The notes: generated by a model not told the origin, from the sequence alone. A DNA stretch of 44,959 nucleotides from Thermodiscus sp. (GCA_015521175.1 WAOR01000108.1:1-44959); one strand, 5' to 3'. Counted from the stretch's first letter, positions 7,583 through 17,009 are shown. Program-made: numbers and translations.

Positions 7583-9409
7583 CTATGCTCCTCCATAATA
7601 GTATTCTCCCTTCGCCTTCTGCATCCTGTCCAGGAAGCTTCCCGGCTTGTTGACCCTGGGCCTCCCAGTGGCTGGGTCCCTCCTGAAGGTCACGCCTAGC
7701 TCTCTTAGGAATAGGTTCATGGCCTTGTAGAGGTTCATAGGCTTGCTCGCGTGTCCTTCTACTCCGGGCTTTCCTAGTATTGGGATAAGCTTGTCGCTTA
7801 TGAAGTCGATAACTAGGAGGTCGTGTTCTACGACGAAGGCAGCGGCACCTCTCCCCTCCGTGACCCGCCTAATCGCCCTGGCCACGGCAAGCCTCTCTTC
7901 AACGTCGAGGTAAGCGCTAGGCTCGTCGAGTAGATATATGTCGGCCTCCCGTGCAAGCGCTATGGCTACTGCGAGTTTTTGCATCTCGCCTCCACTCAAC
8001 CTCCGGGCCTCTCTGTCCCAAAGCTTGTTCAAGCGCAGCTTCTGGATCAGCTCGAGGTAAAGCCATGACCCGGGCACAACGGCCTCAGGGTTAGCCTCTC
8101 GTAGAAGGTCTCCAACCGTGTATCCTTTCGGGAAGAGTTCCGGCCCAACATACTGGGGCTTATAGCTAACGGTGTACTCACCCTCGATCATTACCATGCC
8201 GTCAACGGGCTCTATCTTTCCAGCGAGAGTTGCGATAAACGTCGTCTTCCCAATGCCGTTGGGACCAACAATACCTATGACTTCTCCGCTCCAGACTTCT
8301 CCCGCCTCTGCTCGAAGCGTGAAGGAGCCCCTCCTAACGGCGAGGTCAGTCCACTCCAAGTACTTGATCTTTTTCTTAGGACCTGCCTCGACCGATGCCT
8401 CCGAGAGTTTTCTAAACCGGATGGGCTCTTTCCTCAACCGGATGTTCTCTGCTGGCAGGTATCCTTCTAGGAAATTGTTTACTCCAACCCTGGTACCGTA
8501 GGGTGTAGACACGATCCCGTAGGCACCCGGCTCTCCATATAGTATGTGGACGATTTCCGTGACAAAGTCCAGAACTGCTAGGTCGTGCTCGATTACTAGG
8601 AAATAGCGGCCCGGCTTAACTTCCCTCATTATAAGGTTCGCGACCCGCATTCTCTCCCTGATGTCAAGGTAGCTGCTTGGCTCGTCGAAGATGTACACGT
8701 TAGCATCCTTAGATAAAACAGCCGCGATTAGGAGTTTCTGCAGCTCGCCGCCACTAATCTTCCTAATATCTCTATCCCAGATAGTGTCGAGGCCAAGCTC
8801 CTGGGCCAGATCTTTCGCGACTCCCCGTTCATCGGCCCTCTCAAGCAGTTGGCCAACTGTTCCCTTGAGGTACCTAGGAACTAGGTCAACATGTTGTACC
8901 TTATGAGCCACCCGGAGCTTCCCGTCCGCCAGCTTTCTAAGATATGTCTGGAGCTCGCTACCACGAAACCTCCTAATTATCTCGTCCCAGTCGGGTTCAC
9001 GGTTCGGGTCGCCGAGGTTAGGCTTCAACTCTCCGCCGAGTATCCTGACAGCTGTAGTCTTACCGGTGCCATTCTTGCCTATGAGGCCTACTGCCTTCCC
9101 ATCCTTGGGCACCGGTAGCCTGTAGAGCTTGAACCCGTTAACCCCATATCTATGGACAGCCTGTTCCTCTAGCTCGCTTGGCAGGTTCACGATGAATATG
9201 GCGTCGAAGGGACAGGCCTTCACGCAGAGGCCGCAGCCGATGCACACGTCCTCGAATATGACGGGCTTACCCTTCTTCTCCTTGTCAGCCTTAATCGCTA
9301 CGCCACGCCCGCTCTTGTTAATGGGGCACACATTGATGCACTCGTAGCTACATTTTCTCGGTTTGCACACGTCGTAGTCTATTACTGCGAGCCGCACCTT
9401 GCCGGCCAT
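7583..9409 (-). CDS. rli: Ribosome recycling ATPase ABCE1 (RNase L inhibitor homologue)
   Basis: About 608 residues with the ABCE1 order: N-terminal Fe-S domain (CKPRKCSYECINVCP then CIGCGLCVKACP), first ABC cassette (GKNGTGKTT, signature ISGGELQK, Walker B YIFDEPSSYLD), hinge, and second cassette (GPNGIGKTT, LSGGEMQK, IYLLDEPSAYLD). ABCE1 splits 70S ribosomes after termination. All key residues are present. The longest ORF begins with a GTG at 9421, but GGAGGGTG sits where it serves the ATG at 9409 and the family normally starts MxxKxRxAVID, so I take 9409. It is preceded by an AT-rich gap of about 115 bases that should hold its promoter. Confidence 0.96.
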   Translation of the reverse strand: MAGKVRLAVIDYDVCKPRKCSYECINVCPINKSGRGVAIKADKEKKGKPVIFEDVCIGCGLCVKACPFDAIFIVNLPSELEEQAVHRYGVNGFKLYRLPVPKDGKAVGLIGKNGTGKTTAVRILGGELKPNLGDPNREPDWDEIIRRFRGSELQTYLRKLADGKLRVAHKVQHVDLVPRYLKGTVGQLLERADERGVAKDLAQELGLDTIWDRDIRKISGGELQKLLIAAVLSKDANVYIFDEPSSYLDIRERMRVANLIMREVKPGRYFLVIEHDLAVLDFVTEIVHILYGEPGAYGIVSTPYGTRVGVNNFLEGYLPAENIRLRKEPIRFRKLSEASVEAGPKKKIKYLEWTDLAVRRGSFTLRAEAGEVWSGEVIGIVGPNGIGKTTFIATLAGKIEPVDGMVMIEGEYTVSYKPQYVGPELFPKGYTVGDLLREANPEAVVPGSWLYLELIQKLRLNKLWDREARRLSGGEMQKLAVAIALAREADIYLLDEPSAYLDVEERLAVARAIRRVTEGRGAAAFVVEHDLLVIDFISDKLIPILGKPGVEGHASKPMNLYKAMNLFLRELGVTFRRDPATGRPRVNKPGSFLDRMQKAKGEYYYGGA

Positions 9410-9524
9410 CGTGTAGAGCACCCTCCACTGTTATCTCTGGCTGGAGGATTATCAACTCACCGAGAGTGGGGTGGAAGGCGAGACGTTTAATTATTAAGTT
9501 AAGTAAAATAATTTAGGTAAATAT

Positions 9525-10208
9525 CTAGAACTTGAACTCGTACTTCTCACCAGGGTTCAAGACTACTACCTTCGTCTCCGGCGCTCTCTCTTTAACGAGT
9601 TTCTCGAACTCCTCGGGGGTCCCGTATAGTACTGGGAAGGTCTTATAGTGCATTGGTATCGCTACCTTCGGCTTAATCAGCTCAACGGCCTTAGCCGCCT
9701 CCACTGGGTCCATGGTGAAGTGACCTCCAATGGGTAGCAGGGCTATGTCCGGCTTGTAGATCTCGCCTACAAGCGCCATGTCCATGGTTATGCCCGTGTC
9801 GCCCGCGTGGTAGACCGTGCCCTCGCTGGAGATTATCACTACTCCCGTGGGCGCCCCGTAGGGGCTGCTGTGTGTGGCTGGGACTAGTGCTATCTTTAGC
9901 CCATCAACGTGCATTGGGCCGCCCATGTTGCCTCCAATCGCCCTGCTCGGATCGCCTATTCTCTCGCCTATGTAGTTGGCTAGCTCGAATATTGCCACGA
10001 CTTTAGCGTTCTTATTGTTCTTCAAGATGGTTATCGCGTCGCCTATGTGGTCGTCGTGGCCGTGTGTTAGCACTACTAGGTCAACGTCTCTTATCTCGTC
10101 GGCTCTGGCCGGGGATAGGGGGTTGCTCAGGAATGGATCTATGAGGATCTTCTTCCCATCCACGTAGAGTTCGAAGGCAGAGTGGCCGTAGTACTTTAGG
10201 TACGCCAT
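9525..10208 (-). CDS. Metal-dependent hydrolase, MBL fold (UPF0173 type)
   Basis: A 227-residue metallo-beta-lactamase-fold protein. The opening LKYYGHSAFEL and ILIDPFLSNP are typical of UPF0173; the metal site is THGHDDHIGD, with further His/Asp at HAGDTGITMD, LPIGGHFTMD and PMHYKTFP. No rhodanese, KH or beta-CASP extension is present. The substrate of UPF0173 proteins is not settled. ATG at 10208 is chosen over the upstream GTG (10220) because GGTGAGAG lies at ribosome binding distance. Divergent from the methionine aminopeptidase gene, with a shared 80-base promoter gap. Confidence 0.85.
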   Translation of the reverse strand: MAYLKYYGHSAFELYVDGKKILIDPFLSNPLSPARADEIRDVDLVVLTHGHDDHIGDAITILKNNKNAKVVAIFELANYIGERIGDPSRAIGGNMGGPMHVDGLKIALVPATHSSPYGAPTGVVIISSEGTVYHAGDTGITMDMALVGEIYKPDIALLPIGGHFTMDPVEAAKAVELIKPKVAIPMHYKTFPVLYGTPEEFEKLVKERAPETKVVVLNPGEKYEFKF

Positions 10209-10291
10209 AGCTCTCACCACTAGTAATACGTAATTAGCGAGTTACTTAAGCCTAACACTAGAGGACTCTTTATAGGGAAGGTGCGCTGGAG

Positions 10292-11206
10292 ATGGATATT
10301 GACGTGGACAAACTAGTGAAAGCCGGGAAGATTGCTGGCGAGGCGAGGGACCTCGGAGCCTCACTAGTCAAGCCTGGAGCCTCGGCGAGGGAAATCTGCG
10401 AAGAGGTCGAGGGATACATTCGGAGGAAGGGGGCCGAACCAGCATTCCCCTGCAACTTCTCGGTGGACGAGGTCGCAGCCCACTATACTCCCGGCCTGGA
10501 CGATGATGTAAAACTGCGGGGAATAGAGGTTGTCAAGGTGGACGTCGGAGCCCACATCGACGGCTATATTGCCGACACGGCTAGAACCGTCGATCTCTCA
10601 GGTGTTTACGAGAAGCTCCTCGAAGCAAGCAAGGCCGCCCTGGAAAGAGTAGTCTCAATAATGAAGCCCAACATACGCGTCTACGATATCGGAAAGGCAA
10701 TCGAGGCAGAGATAAGAAAGAGGGGATACAAGCCAGTAAGGAACCTGACAGGTCATACAATCGACAGGTGGACTATACACGCTGGAACCCAGATACCCAA
10801 CTATCCGGACCGGGCAACCTTCCACAAGAGGCTACGCCCCGGGACCCTCGTTGCAGTAGAACCATTCGCCACGAACGGACGGGGAATAGTGAGAGACGGA
10901 GGACTAGTAAACATCTACTCCCTTATACCAAGGAAGCCGAAATACAAGCTCTCAGAGGAGGAGGCGGAAATACTCTCCTATATCCAGGAACACTATAAGA
11001 CACTCCCATTCACCCCGAGATGGCTACTGGAAGACTTCGACAAGAGGGGAATAGAGGCGGCCATAAGGTCACTGGTATCCAAAGGCATCCTATACCCCTA
11101 CCCCATACTCGTAGAAGCGGGAAAAGGGAAAGTCTCACAGTTCGAGCACACATTCCTCATACTAGAAGACCGCGTCATCGTAACAACATGCAAAGAATGC
11201 GTATAG
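10292..11206 (+). CDS. map: Methionine aminopeptidase, type II
   Basis: A 304-residue MAP2. The substrate-site His is in AAHYTPG, the two metal Asps in KVDVGAHIDGYIADTAR, the metal His in LTGHTIDRW, and the metal Glus in VAVEPFA and SQFEHTF. The winged helical insert of type II enzymes is present (SYIQEHYKTLPFTPRWL). It removes initiator methionine from nascent proteins. ATG at 10292 has GGAAGGTG about ten bases upstream, and TTTATAGG at 10269-10276 could be a TATA box giving a very short leader. Confidence 0.95.
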   Translation: MDIDVDKLVKAGKIAGEARDLGASLVKPGASAREICEEVEGYIRRKGAEPAFPCNFSVDEVAAHYTPGLDDDVKLRGIEVVKVDVGAHIDGYIADTARTVDLSGVYEKLLEASKAALERVVSIMKPNIRVYDIGKAIEAEIRKRGYKPVRNLTGHTIDRWTIHAGTQIPNYPDRATFHKRLRPGTLVAVEPFATNGRGIVRDGGLVNIYSLIPRKPKYKLSEEEAEILSYIQEHYKTLPFTPRWLLEDFDKRGIEAAIRSLVSKGILYPYPILVEAGKGKVSQFEHTFLILEDRVIVTTCKECV

Positions 11207-11274
11207 GCCAGGAGCCCCTAGGCCCCAAAATTTAAGGCCCACTACAGGACTCGGCCCACAAGGGACACTAAGGG

Positions 11275-12384
11275 TTGGCCTCAGCAAGCCTAGCCGACTG
11301 GATATCGGCAATAAGCCAGTTACTCTTCCTACTAATATTCATATTGCTATTCCTAGGCGTGAATCAGCGCTTCCAAGTCTATGTCTGGAGCAGGGACATA
11401 AAAGCGAAGCTTGCAATAATCGAGGCAATGGCTAAGGATGCCAGGAAGAAAACACTAGACTACATGATAAAGAATAAGGCGAGGGACGCTCCGAAGCTAA
11501 TGGATAGAATACTGGACTTCTTCGTTATCTCACCAGTAGACATAGAGCCAACAGACATTATCAAGAGGTTGGCCCACCTCCTAGATGTTAGAAGGAGAAG
11601 GTTCAAGCAAGCCTTCCAAGAGGCTATGCCGGAGTCCGACGATTACACGAGGAGTAAGGCTGAGACCGCCGCTGAGATTTCAGCCGCGTTGAACTTCATC
11701 TACAAGTTCGTACGACACCTACTCATAACGGGGGAAAAGACCAGGAACTGGATACTAATAATGCAACTCCAGTTAATAATGCCCCAGATACTACGAATAG
11801 CAGACATGTACAGGAAGGCTCTAGACGACTTCATCGCGGGGACACCCATAGGCGACGCGGCAGGACCAATGGTGGCGCTCAGGCTAGCGGGATACGATGC
11901 GGAGTGGCAAGAGATAGAAGAGGAAACAGTCTACGCCCGGGCAACAGTCGAGGGGAGAAAAGCCTACATAGTCAAGGCGAAGGGACCCGCCTCCAGCGTG
12001 GGCAAACCTGGCTACGCTACTGCGAAGCTTATAGAAGAGCTAGTCAAGAAGGGAGAGAAGCCCTCACTCCTCATAACCGTTGACGCCGCCCTCAAACTCG
12101 AGGGAGAGGAGACCGGGAGTATTGCAGACGGTGTAGGCGCAGCCATAGGAGACCCCGGCCCGGAGAAGATAAGCTTCGAGAGAATAGCTGCGAAACACGG
12201 AATCCCCCTCCGCGCCGTTATCATAAAGATGGGGATGGAGGAAGCCATTCAGGCTATGAAGAAAGAGATCGCGGAAGGAGTCGATAAAGCTGTGGAGCGC
12301 GTCAAGGAACTTATAAAACGGGAAACCAGGGAAGGCGACGTTGTAGTAGTAGTCGGTGTAGGTAACACGCTAGGCGTAAGGTGA
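11275..12384 (+). CDS. Archaeal membrane-anchored protein, DUF1512 type
   Basis: A 369-residue protein with one N-terminal transmembrane helix (LLFLLIFILLFLGV, residues 17-30), a long helical, charged middle (DARKKTLDYMIKNKARDAPKLMDRILDFF and VRRRRFKQAFQEAM) and a C-terminal domain that ends in the beta segment GDVVVVVGVGNTLGV. The architecture matches the archaea-only DUF1512 family as I remember it; no function is established. A late GIGDPGPE-like turn and conserved DAALKLEGEETG could form a ligand pocket, which is speculation. The start is TTG at 11275. A small membrane protein follows after seven bases, almost surely co-transcribed. Confidence 0.7.
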   Translation: MASASLADWISAISQLLFLLIFILLFLGVNQRFQVYVWSRDIKAKLAIIEAMAKDARKKTLDYMIKNKARDAPKLMDRILDFFVISPVDIEPTDIIKRLAHLLDVRRRRFKQAFQEAMPESDDYTRSKAETAAEISAALNFIYKFVRHLLITGEKTRNWILIMQLQLIMPQILRIADMYRKALDDFIAGTPIGDAAGPMVALRLAGYDAEWQEIEEETVYARATVEGRKAYIVKAKGPASSVGKPGYATAKLIEELVKKGEKPSLLITVDAALKLEGEETGSIADGVGAAIGDPGPEKISFERIAAKHGIPLRAVIIKMGMEEAIQAMKKEIAEGVDKAVERVKELIKRETREGDVVVVVGVGNTLGVR

Positions 12385-12391
12385 ACACCCC

Positions 12392-12688
12392 ATGACGGGT
12401 AATGCACTCTTTCCTGATTGGCTGCAATCCCTCCTCCTCCTACTCTTCCTGGGCCTAGCAATAATCCTAGCCTTCCAACAGGCAAACGAGTTAAAAAAAC
12501 TACAAAAATCATCAAATAAGAAAGTCTACACGGTAATAGTCTGCGGAGACAAGGAGCACACCAGGCAGTTCCGCGAGGGTGACTATGTGGGAGCTAAAGT
12601 ATCCTGTGATGGTGAAGGAGAGGGCCGGATAGTGAAAATATACGCGATTGTTCCAGAAGAGCAGAGTAAAAAGCCGATGAAGACCTAG
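12392..12688 (+). CDS. Small single-span membrane protein next to the DUF1512 gene
   Basis: 98 residues: one hydrophobic helix (LQSLLLLLFLGLAIILAF, residues 11-28), then a charged linker and a small beta-rich domain (KVYTVIVCGDKEHTRQFREGDYVG) with two cysteines. Topology puts the domain on the same side as the C-terminal part of the DUF1512 protein, and the two genes are seven bases apart, so they may form one membrane complex. No family is recognised. The last codons overlap the 5' part of a box C/D sRNA candidate, whose box C spans the penultimate codons. Confidence 0.7.
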   Translation: MTGNALFPDWLQSLLLLLFLGLAIILAFQQANELKKLQKSSNKKVYTVIVCGDKEHTRQFREGDYVGAKVSCDGEGEGRIVKIYAIVPEEQSKKPMKT

Positions 12689-12741
12689 CTAGCCTTGAGC
12701 CCCCGTGGGGGCTGTGATGAGCACCGGGTTAGCCGAGGCTT
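12671..12741 (+). ncRNA. Box C/D sRNA candidate with D'-C' stem-loop
   Basis: Parsed as: terminal stem AAGCC (12671-12675), one extra base, box C ATGAAGA (12677-12683), 11-nt guide (12684-12694), D' TTGA (12695-12698), perfect hairpin GCCCCC/GGGGGC (12699-12712), one extra base, C' GTGATGA (12714-12720), 12-nt guide (12721-12732), D CCGA (12733-12736), terminal stem GGCTT (12737-12741). Both K-turns have the same geometry: stem, extra base, box C, and box D abutting the other strand. Guide complements are GGCTAGCTAGG and CTAACCCGGTGC; I do not recognise their targets. It overlaps the last 18 bases of the preceding gene, so it may be processed from that mRNA. Confidence 0.65.
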
Positions 12742-12795
12742 CAGCTCTTCTCAAGTAATCCGTCTCATTCTGGAACGCCATTTGAATAATTTAAT

Positions 12796-12831
12796 TTAAA
12801 AATAATTATATACACCGAGAGGGTTAAATAC
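12796..12831 (+). promoter_or_regulatory. AT-rich promoter region of the subtilase gene
   Basis: Two TATA-like stretches lie here, AATAATTATATAC (about 12801-12813) and GGTTAAATACC (about 12821-12831). The second would start transcription near 12855 and leave a leader of about 35 bases before ATG 12890. Which is used cannot be told from sequence. Confidence 0.4.
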
Positions 12832-12889
12832 CAGCTTCCAGTTTAACTAATAATCACAGAATCCTCCAGGGTGAATGGGTGAATTCGAG

Positions 12890-15800
12890 ATGAAAAAAGC
12901 AATACTTAGCAGCCTCCTAGCAGTAATATTCATACTGAGCATAGCGGCTCCAGCCATGGCCAGCAGCCCAAGCATAATAGCCAAGGAGTTTGCAAAGCAC
13001 TCAGTACAATCAACTATCCTCTCGAAGACTGTGCCCCCTAAGGCAGACTACTTCCCCGTAGACAAGATTGACAGAGCAATAATGGATGCCCACTATATGA
13101 GGGACCTAGCCGGAAGGTATGCAACATTATTTGGCAAGGTATATCACACGAACAAGCCCTCGCTAGGCGTCTTCGTGAAAATCAAGAACATGAACTATGT
13201 AAGCGATATAACGAGGATAGCTAGTAGGTTCGGAGGAAAAATAGTGAAGACCTATCCGGAAATAAACACCGTTCTAATAGCATTCCCAGCGGACCCGGGA
13301 GCCGTGGCTAAATTCTCCAGGATAGCCGCCGGCTCCACCTATGTAGAAAAGATAACCCTAGATAGGGTTGCCCAGCCTGCAATGTGGGACACGACAATAC
13401 TTCTCAGGGCCTACGACGTTTGGAACACACTAGGCATTAACGGAAGCGGCACACTGGTAGCAATACTAGACACGGGAATAGATCCGACGAACCCTGCAGT
13501 TCCTTATCCAGCCTATTGGAAAGACTTCATAAACAACCAGTCAACACCCTATGATGACGTCGGCCACGGGACCCACGTGAGCGGCACAGTAGCCGGTAAC
13601 GGTCCATCAATATTCAACACGACGACTGGAATGTGGCACGCTGTGCTAGTAGGTCAGACCGGGCAGTTCAACTACATAGACAAGGCCAACCTAACCTATT
13701 CAGTAAACGTCACAGGCTACGGTGGAAGCAACGTGACCCTAAACATAACACACCTCTATATACTACTAGATACTTCATATGCTAGCTATGGCTACATCTT
13801 CAAAGCTGGAGCCTATATATACTATAAATTTGATAACGGCAATTGGACGCTCCTAGCAAGCTTCAATGGAAACCAGACCACTCCGGTAACAAACTCCTAT
13901 AATATAACGGTTCCAGCTAATGCAACAACAATGGAAGTCTCCTTCATCTACGACTATCTAGCGGCATACATAAATGGAACGTACTACTTGAGCCACTGGG
14001 ACATAGATGGATGGTTCATAGACAAAATAGTAATATACAATGCAACTAACTCGTCCCAAGTACTCCTCTACGACGACGTATCAACGCTAACTCCACCGCC
14101 AAACGTTATCACACACAGCTGGTGGGTAAGGACGCCGAGCCAATTCCATGGAATAGCGCCGGGAGCTAAGATAGCCATGGGCAAAGTCTGCGGAACATCC
14201 GGATGCCCCTACAGCGCAATACTCAATGGAATGGAGTGGGCCTACAATATTAGTGCAGACGTAGTATCTATGAGCCTGGGAGGACCCGCCTCATCCTATG
14301 ATCCAATAGCGCAAATGGCTGACTGGCTAGTCGAAAACGGAATAGTAGTTGTAATAGCAGCAGGCAACAGCGGCCCAGACTACTACACAATCGAAAGCCC
14401 AGGCATAAGCCACGAAGCAATCACGGTAGCGGCCGCAACAAAGGCATGGACAACCGCATACTTCAGTAGTACTGGTCCAAGCCCGGTAGACTACTACCCG
14501 AAGCCAGACGTCTCCGCCCCCGGAATGGCGGTATCATCAACGGTCCCAATGAGCCTCGGTCTGTGGGCGCCTGACTTCCCCTACGAGGCATGGGCCGGGA
14601 CAAGCATGGCTACGCCACATGTTGCTGGCCTCGCCGCCCTCATAAAGAGTGCTCATCCAACATGGACACCCTACATGATTAAGTCGGCAATAATCTCGAC
14701 CGCGGACTGGCTCTACCCTAACGTCTACTTCCCCTACGCTTATGACATCTACAAGCAAGGCGCAGGAATGATTGACCCCATGCAAGCCGTGACTACTACC
14801 GTGATCCCGAAGGAGGCAAACGTGTTCCTAGGAACTCCGGTGAAGTACATAGACAATAGCACCGAGTACAACATCACGCTAATTAACCTAGGCTCCACTC
14901 CAGCCCAGGTCAATATCACAGACATAGACCTCTACTGGACTAGCGCTAACATAAGCCACCTCTCATACCAAGACTGGGACGCTGCAGTGCAGTCGCCAAG
15001 CATCGGCGACAGCTATGTCATACCGCCCAATGGAACTATAACAATAACGCTATACATTAATCTGACAAACACAACCATGCCCACAGGACCCTACGGTGGC
15101 CACATAACATTCAGCACCAATACAAGCGGTACCATTAAGGTAATCTACGGCTTCACACTCCTAGTCCCAGTATGGATAAACGGCACAGTCATAGACTACG
15201 ACACTGGGAAACCAATAGCGAACGTGAATGTAAGCGCCTGGACCCCATACCTCGACAGCCTTTACGGCTGGAACGTCACAGACTCAAATGGAGAATTCCA
15301 CATAAGAGTGCCGTCTAACACCACCATTAGGCTTGTAGGCGAGGACCTCTCCGGCACTCACTACCTCTACATGAGCTACCCCTTCGACAGTGACGGAGGA
15401 GCATACCTCTACATATACATGAAAGAGAGGGTAACACAGCCTACAATACTAATAGTCCCCGACGCCCACGCGGCCCCTAACGTAACTAAGAGCATAGCGG
15501 CGATGGAGGGAGCGGCGAAGGAAGCGGGCTTACCATTCTTCCTATGGAACCCTGCAAAACTAGGAACAATATACGGCCCCGTCCTGAGCGGAGACTTTCC
15601 AGTAATAGCGTACTTCTCCGGAGGCTACTACTATCCGATAAGTGACGCCGCCGACTATACAGCCCTATACTACTATTCAGTCTACTACAACGGTCTAATC
15701 ATCTTATCTGGAGGAGACATAGGATGGTTCCACGACAATGATGCATTAATGGTTAATGTTGCCCACGCAAAGTTCTACGAGGACATGTGGCCGGACACCT

Positions 15801-16996
15801 ACAATGTAACCCTGCTAAAACACCCGATAACAGTGACGTTCTTCGGTCCAGAAAACTATCTAGAATACTATAATGCTAGCGACGGCACTCCAATAGGTAA
15901 CATCACAGCCTACTATATCGGCGGTTACTGGCCGGACAGAGTCCTACCAGAGAATGGTGGAGTAACTATAGGCAACTGGAGCGACCAGATCAACACGTCG
16001 GCTATAGTAGCCTACGACGGATCCGGAAACACCACGGCCAAGACGGTATACTTCGCCTTCGACACGGACATGCTCAACGAGAGTATAACAGAGCAACTAC
16101 TAATGAGAGCACTCGCCTTCTACTACGATCAAGCACCACCAGCTCCAAAGAACGACGCGATAATAAGCATCGACTACCCAATTATTGAGATAAACGCTAC
16201 AAATGCCTTCCAGGACGACTTCGCGATGGCTCTCTATAAGATTTCAATAACGAGTGGAAACACAACTCTATATACCTCAGCGGCGTCTTCTCCGATCTTC
16301 GCGATAAACGCTTCTGAAGTGGGACTAACACCTGGTAATGAGTACAATGTAACAATAACTGGAGTAGACCTACTAGGCAAGGAGACACCTGCAATAGCAT
16401 CACTGAAGCTCTACAGCCCTGCAAAGGGAGCATCAGTACTCTTCCTGGACAACACAACCGCCGTTGTGCCAGGCGTGACTAGAGAGGAGGTATTAGATAC
16501 GACCATGGTCTCGGCCAACATTACCGCTCCAGCGACAGTGCAGATAGTGAAATTCCCAGATAACACTACCTTCTCAAGCGTCCTAGGCGTGCCACTACCA
16601 GCGAAACTGAACAGGTTAAACGTTTACATGGACGTGTACGTCAAACAGTCGACAAGCGGCGCCGTGAAGAAGATAGTGTTGAAGTTCTACATGAATACGA
16701 AATGGGTGAAGAACGATGACGCAGTAGTGCTCTGGTACGATGGAACCACTTGGAGAAAAGCCAGCAATGTAACTGCCGACCCGAAGACTGGTGAAATTGA
16801 CGTTGTGATAACGAACACCACCAGCCCGTCGATCTCTGACCTAACCGGCACACCGGTAATTCTGTCAGCTCCCGCTAAGATAGTTGGAGGAAGCCTGGCG
16901 TTACCAGAGGCCTCTAACAGCTTTGCAGTAGCAGTAATGGCGCTGACGGCGGCTCTCGCAGTAGCGGTTTACTTCTCCGCGTATAGAAAGGAGTAG
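12890..16996 (+). CDS. Secreted, membrane-anchored subtilisin-like serine protease (S8)
   Basis: About 1368 residues. Signal peptide (KKAILSSLLAVIFILSIAAP, cleaved after AMA), an I9-like propeptide, then the catalytic triad: Asp194 in AILDTGIDP, His226 in GHGTHVSG, Ser572 in GTSMATPHVAG; oxyanion Asn493 in AAGNSGP. About 180 residues are inserted between the His motif and HGIAPGAKIAMGKV, ending in WFIDKIVIYN, like the beta-sandwich inserts of some secreted peptidases. After the catalytic domain come beta-rich modules including a carboxypeptidase-regulatory-like repeat (GTVIDYDTGKPIANVNVSAW). Many NxT/NxS sequons suggest N-glycosylation. A C-terminal helix followed by YRKE anchors it, probably at the S-layer. 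ATG 12890 starts a standard signal peptide; ATG 12875 adds five residues. Confidence 0.93.
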   Translation: MKKAILSSLLAVIFILSIAAPAMASSPSIIAKEFAKHSVQSTILSKTVPPKADYFPVDKIDRAIMDAHYMRDLAGRYATLFGKVYHTNKPSLGVFVKIKNMNYVSDITRIASRFGGKIVKTYPEINTVLIAFPADPGAVAKFSRIAAGSTYVEKITLDRVAQPAMWDTTILLRAYDVWNTLGINGSGTLVAILDTGIDPTNPAVPYPAYWKDFINNQSTPYDDVGHGTHVSGTVAGNGPSIFNTTTGMWHAVLVGQTGQFNYIDKANLTYSVNVTGYGGSNVTLNITHLYILLDTSYASYGYIFKAGAYIYYKFDNGNWTLLASFNGNQTTPVTNSYNITVPANATTMEVSFIYDYLAAYINGTYYLSHWDIDGWFIDKIVIYNATNSSQVLLYDDVSTLTPPPNVITHSWWVRTPSQFHGIAPGAKIAMGKVCGTSGCPYSAILNGMEWAYNISADVVSMSLGGPASSYDPIAQMADWLVENGIVVVIAAGNSGPDYYTIESPGISHEAITVAAATKAWTTAYFSSTGPSPVDYYPKPDVSAPGMAVSSTVPMSLGLWAPDFPYEAWAGTSMATPHVAGLAALIKSAHPTWTPYMIKSAIISTADWLYPNVYFPYAYDIYKQGAGMIDPMQAVTTTVIPKEANVFLGTPVKYIDNSTEYNITLINLGSTPAQVNITDIDLYWTSANISHLSYQDWDAAVQSPSIGDSYVIPPNGTITITLYINLTNTTMPTGPYGGHITFSTNTSGTIKVIYGFTLLVPVWINGTVIDYDTGKPIANVNVSAWTPYLDSLYGWNVTDSNGEFHIRVPSNTTIRLVGEDLSGTHYLYMSYPFDSDGGAYLYIYMKERVTQPTILIVPDAHAAPNVTKSIAAMEGAAKEAGLPFFLWNPAKLGTIYGPVLSGDFPVIAYFSGGYYYPISDAADYTALYYYSVYYNGLIILSGGDIGWFHDNDALMVNVAHAKFYEDMWPDTYNVTLLKHPITVTFFGPENYLEYYNASDGTPIGNITAYYIGGYWPDRVLPENGGVTIGNWSDQINTSAIVAYDGSGNTTAKTVYFAFDTDMLNESITEQLLMRALAFYYDQAPPAPKNDAIISIDYPIIEINATNAFQDDFAMALYKISITSGNTTLYTSAASSPIFAINASEVGLTPGNEYNVTITGVDLLGKETPAIASLKLYSPAKGASVLFLDNTTAVVPGVTREEVLDTTMVSANITAPATVQIVKFPDNTTFSSVLGVPLPAKLNRLNVYMDVYVKQSTSGAVKKIVLKFYMNTKWVKNDDAVVLWYDGTTWRKASNVTADPKTGEIDVVITNTTSPSISDLTGTPVILSAPAKIVGGSLALPEASNSFAVAVMALTAALAVAVYFSAYRKE

Positions 16997-17009
16997 TCAA
17001 TCAACTCCT

